From Acidobacteriota bacterium (GTDB lineage: Bacteria > Acidobacteriota > UBA6911 > RPQK01 > JADFOI01), in NCBI GenBank assembly GCA_022545645.1, contig JACZQQ010000177.1, positions 1 through 5,767 of the forward strand: DNA of 5,767 nucleotides. Direction: 5' to 3'. The notes under the pieces are model-generated. The model worked only from the letters and a program-made list of their open reading frames with translations, made no database searches and was not told the origin of the DNA. Of the stretch, positions 3,686 through 5,767 are shown one piece after another. The translations under genes and the position numbers were made by a program. How positions within the stretch are numbered: position 1 is the first letter of the stretch; each line of letters starts with the position of its first letter.

Positions 3686-5767
3686 AGATCCCTTTGTCTT
3701 TTGCAATGGGGCTGGTCTTTGTCGGGACCAGCCTTTTGGCCAACGACGACCGGGTGATTCGGGCCCGGTACATAGAGGCTCCCATCGTCATTGACGGCAT
3801 TCTGGACGAGCTGGCCTGGACTCTTGTGGAACCGGCCACCGACTTTGTTCAGACCAACCCTGTGCAAGGGGAGCCGGCCACGGAGCGCACCGAGGTGCGC
3901 CTTCTTTACGACGATGACAACCTTTATGTAGGGGTCTACTGCTTTGACTCCGCGGGTGAAAAGGGAATCGTGGTCAATGATGTGACCCGGGATTATGAGT
4001 CCTTTGAAAACGATCATTTTGCTCTGGTGCTGGACACCTTCGATGATGACCGCAATGGATTCCTGTTTGGCACCAACCCCAAAGGAGCGAAAAGGGATGC
4101 CCAGACAGTCGGAGACGGCACCAGTATCAACTTTGATTGGGATGGGATCTGGCACGTGAAGGCACAAACGACCGAGCAGGGATGGCAGTTGGAGATGGCC
4201 ATCCCCTTTAAGACCCTGCGCTTTCGAGAGGGAGACAATCAAACCTGGGGTGTGAACTTCCTGCGAAACATCCGCCGCAAGAACGAAGTGACCCACTGGT
4301 CGCTGGTGACTCGACCTTACCGGATGAATCGAGTTTCTCTGGCCGGGACCCTCGAGGGCCTGGGCGGCATCCGTCAGGGCCGTAACTTCTACTTGAAGCC
4401 CTATCTTTCCACCCCCATTACTCGCCGGGAAGGCGATGATGTGGATTTCATGCCGGAAGTCGGCATGGACGCCAAGTATGGCGTCACTCCCGGCCTGACT
4501 CTGGATTTGACGCTGAACACCGATTTTGCTCAGGTTGAGGCCGACGTGCAGCAAATCAACTTGACTCGATTCAGCCTCTTCTTCCCTGAGAAACGGGATT
4601 TCTTTCTGGAGAACTCCGGCATCTTTGAGTTTGCTAACACGGGTCGGCGCTTCGGGAGGCCAGATCTCATTCCCTTCTTTAGCCGCAGAATAGGCATCGA
4701 GCAAGGGGAGATCGTTCCCATTTTGGGAGGCGTGCGATTCAGTGGCAGGGCGGGTCAATACACCATGGGAATCCTCTCCATGCAGACCGACGAGTTTGAG
4801 GCAACGCCCTCCACTAATTTTTCGGTGTTTCGACTCCGCCGCGACATCTTGCGCAACTCCGACATCGGCGGGTTGTTCGTCAACAAGAAGGTCAACGGCG
4901 GAGATTTCAATCGGACCTACGGGGCCGACGTTAATTTGAAATTCTTGACCTATTTGAACATTTCTTCCTACATCCTGAAGACGGACACCACGGGCATCGA
5001 CTCTCAGGAACTAGCGGGAGCTTTTGGTGCTCGCTGGAGCGATCTCTTCTGGGATATCGAAGGTGAATATCTGTCCATTGAAGATAATTTCAACCCTGAA
5101 GTGGGTTTTGTACCGCGCCCGGGAATTCGAAAAACCTTTGGCGAGTTCGCCGTGAAACCCAGACCCGGTGAGAGCATTGGGTGGATCCGCCAGTTCAGGC
5201 CTGGCGTTACACTCGATTACATTACCGATCAGAATAATGTTTTGCAGACTCGTGTCCTTGATGGCAGCTTCACGATTGAATTGCAAAACGGCGGCGAAAT
5301 CCGCTTCGGTCACAAATCAAGGTTCGAGCGCCTGGAGGTGCCCTTTGCCATTCGGCCGCCTCAGGAAATTCCAGTGGGAGACTATCAGTTCGCAGACTTT
5401 TCCGTCTCCTTCTTTACCGACCGCAGCCGCGTATTTAGCGGCGATGCGGGCATTGAGAGCGGCGAGTTTTTCGACGGAGAGAAGGACTCCTACCGGTTAG
5501 GCTTTCAGCTGCAGCCCAGTTATCATTTTCTGGCAGAGGTGGGCTGGGAGCACGACGACGTTCGCCTGCCCTCGGGAGACTTCACCAACAATCTGGTCAC
5601 CTCTCGTTTTCGCTATTCCTTCAACACCACCACCTTCTTAAACGCCCTCATTCAGTACAACAGTACCCTCAAGGAGGTTTCCAGCAACATCCGTTTCAAC
5701 TGGATCTACAAACCCCTCAGCGATTTTTTCCTGGTCTACAATGAAAGGCGTGCCTCCACGGGAGAGG
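3628..5767 (+). CDS. CBM9-like/DUF5916 outer-membrane protein, C-terminus beyond window
   Basis: The frame is open from the start to the window edge (713 codons). Residues 1-38 look like a signal peptide (K12, R18, K20, hydrophobic IPLSFAMGLVFVGTSLLA, cleavage A38|N). Residues about 42-215 are a carbohydrate-binding family 9-like domain: RARYIEAPIVIDGILDELAW, LYDDDNLYVGVYCFD, and later LEMAIPFKTLRF. The DUF5916 part follows, with the family signatures FFPEKRDFFLENSGIFEF (from residue 318) and FFSRRIG (from 350). After that come alternating polar/hydrophobic strands typical of an outer-membrane beta barrel. The end (WIYKPLSDFFLVYNERR) resembles the final strands, so few residues should be missing. 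The family's function is unknown; binding or passage of a glycan or other ligand at the outer membrane is a guess. The start is uncertain: AGGAGG (3607-3612) lies 15 nt before ATG 3628, which is too far. ATG 3706 lacks a Shine-Dalgarno and would remove the basic n-region. Codons 1-19 lie in the inverted-repeat element. Confidence 0.85.
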   Translation, partial: MGREDDFVSAVKNLCIFRAKIPLSFAMGLVFVGTSLLANDDRVIRARYIEAPIVIDGILDELAWTLVEPATDFVQTNPVQGEPATERTEVRLLYDDDNLYVGVYCFDSAGEKGIVVNDVTRDYESFENDHFALVLDTFDDDRNGFLFGTNPKGAKRDAQTVGDGTSINFDWDGIWHVKAQTTEQGWQLEMAIPFKTLRFREGDNQTWGVNFLRNIRRKNEVTHWSLVTRPYRMNRVSLAGTLEGLGGIRQGRNFYLKPYLSTPITRREGDDVDFMPEVGMDAKYGVTPGLTLDLTLNTDFAQVEADVQQINLTRFSLFFPEKRDFFLENSGIFEFANTGRRFGRPDLIPFFSRRIGIEQGEIVPILGGVRFSGRAGQYTMGILSMQTDEFEATPSTNFSVFRLRRDILRNSDIGGLFVNKKVNGGDFNRTYGADVNLKFLTYLNISSYILKTDTTGIDSQELAGAFGARWSDLFWDIEGEYLSIEDNFNPEVGFVPRPGIRKTFGEFAVKPRPGESIGWIRQFRPGVTLDYITDQNNVLQTRVLDGSFTIELQNGGEIRFGHKSRFERLEVPFAIRPPQEIPVGDYQFADFSVSFFTDRSRVFSGDAGIESGEFFDGEKDSYRLGFQLQPSYHFLAEVGWEHDDVRLPSGDFTNNLVTSRFRYSFNTTTFLNALIQYNSTLKEVSSNIRFNWIYKPLSDFFLVYNERRASTGE

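Noticed and set aside
3706..3708. ATG at 3706 as start of the DUF5916 gene
   Set aside because: It has no Shine-Dalgarno, and the resulting signal peptide would lack a positively charged n-region. It remains a fallback if the element-encoded start is not used.
3667..4758. A 363-codon open frame on the minus strand opposite the DUF5916 gene
   Set aside because: The plus-strand frame has CBM9-like and DUF5916 motifs throughout; the antisense frame has none.

Overview
The window looks like a chromosomal piece of an uncultured bacterium with an outer membrane. It carries two exported thioredoxin-fold proteins, an outer-membrane DUF5916 protein, heptamer-repeat spacers and a palindromic MITE-like element. 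DUF5916 proteins, deiodinase-like redoxins and this type of GMC oxidoreductase together suggest an FCB-like lineage or an environmental candidate phylum. This placement is an inference and no marker gene settles it.

Left third, minus strand: an operon of two paralogous exported redoxins. A good promoter (about 1203-1231) drives a Cys-free deiodinase/thioredoxin-fold protein (578-1138). After 55 nt and a strong Shine-Dalgarno comes a second gene (1-522). An in-frame TGA at 298-300 appears to end it after 74 codons, but the frame continues open for 99 more codons to the window edge. The TGA sits inside a G-S-S-T-(TGA)-P-P-Y motif that matches the selenocysteine active site of iodothyronine deiodinases (G-S-C-T-U-P-P-F). 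The deiodinase E-A-H motif follows 33 codons later. A bacterial-type SECIS hairpin with an AGGUU loop starts 16 nt after the TGA. I read this as an intact bacterial deiodinase-like selenoprotein, not a truncated gene. Its upstream paralogue has Thr in place of Sec and E-Q-D in place of E-A-H. This is the main discovery of the window.

Centre, plus strand: a divergently transcribed FAD-dependent GMC-family oxidoreductase (1331-2935), then a small PPOX-class flavin/F420-type split-barrel protein (3022-3402). The spacers on both sides of the small gene are built from degenerate tandem heptamers: six units at 2971-3012 and eight at 3432-3487.

Right, plus strand: a 189-bp nearly palindromic element (3497-3685) with about 41-bp terminal inverted repeats and TA at both ends. 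It runs into the 5' end of a large CBM9-like/DUF5916 outer-membrane protein gene (3628 to the window edge, incomplete). The first 19 codons of that gene, including most of the signal-peptide n-region, appear to be encoded by the element.

No stretch over 300 bases lacks a gene. How the genes cooperate is not proven. Two exported redoxins next to a GMC oxidoreductase and a PPOX-type protein suggest redox chemistry on an unknown small molecule.
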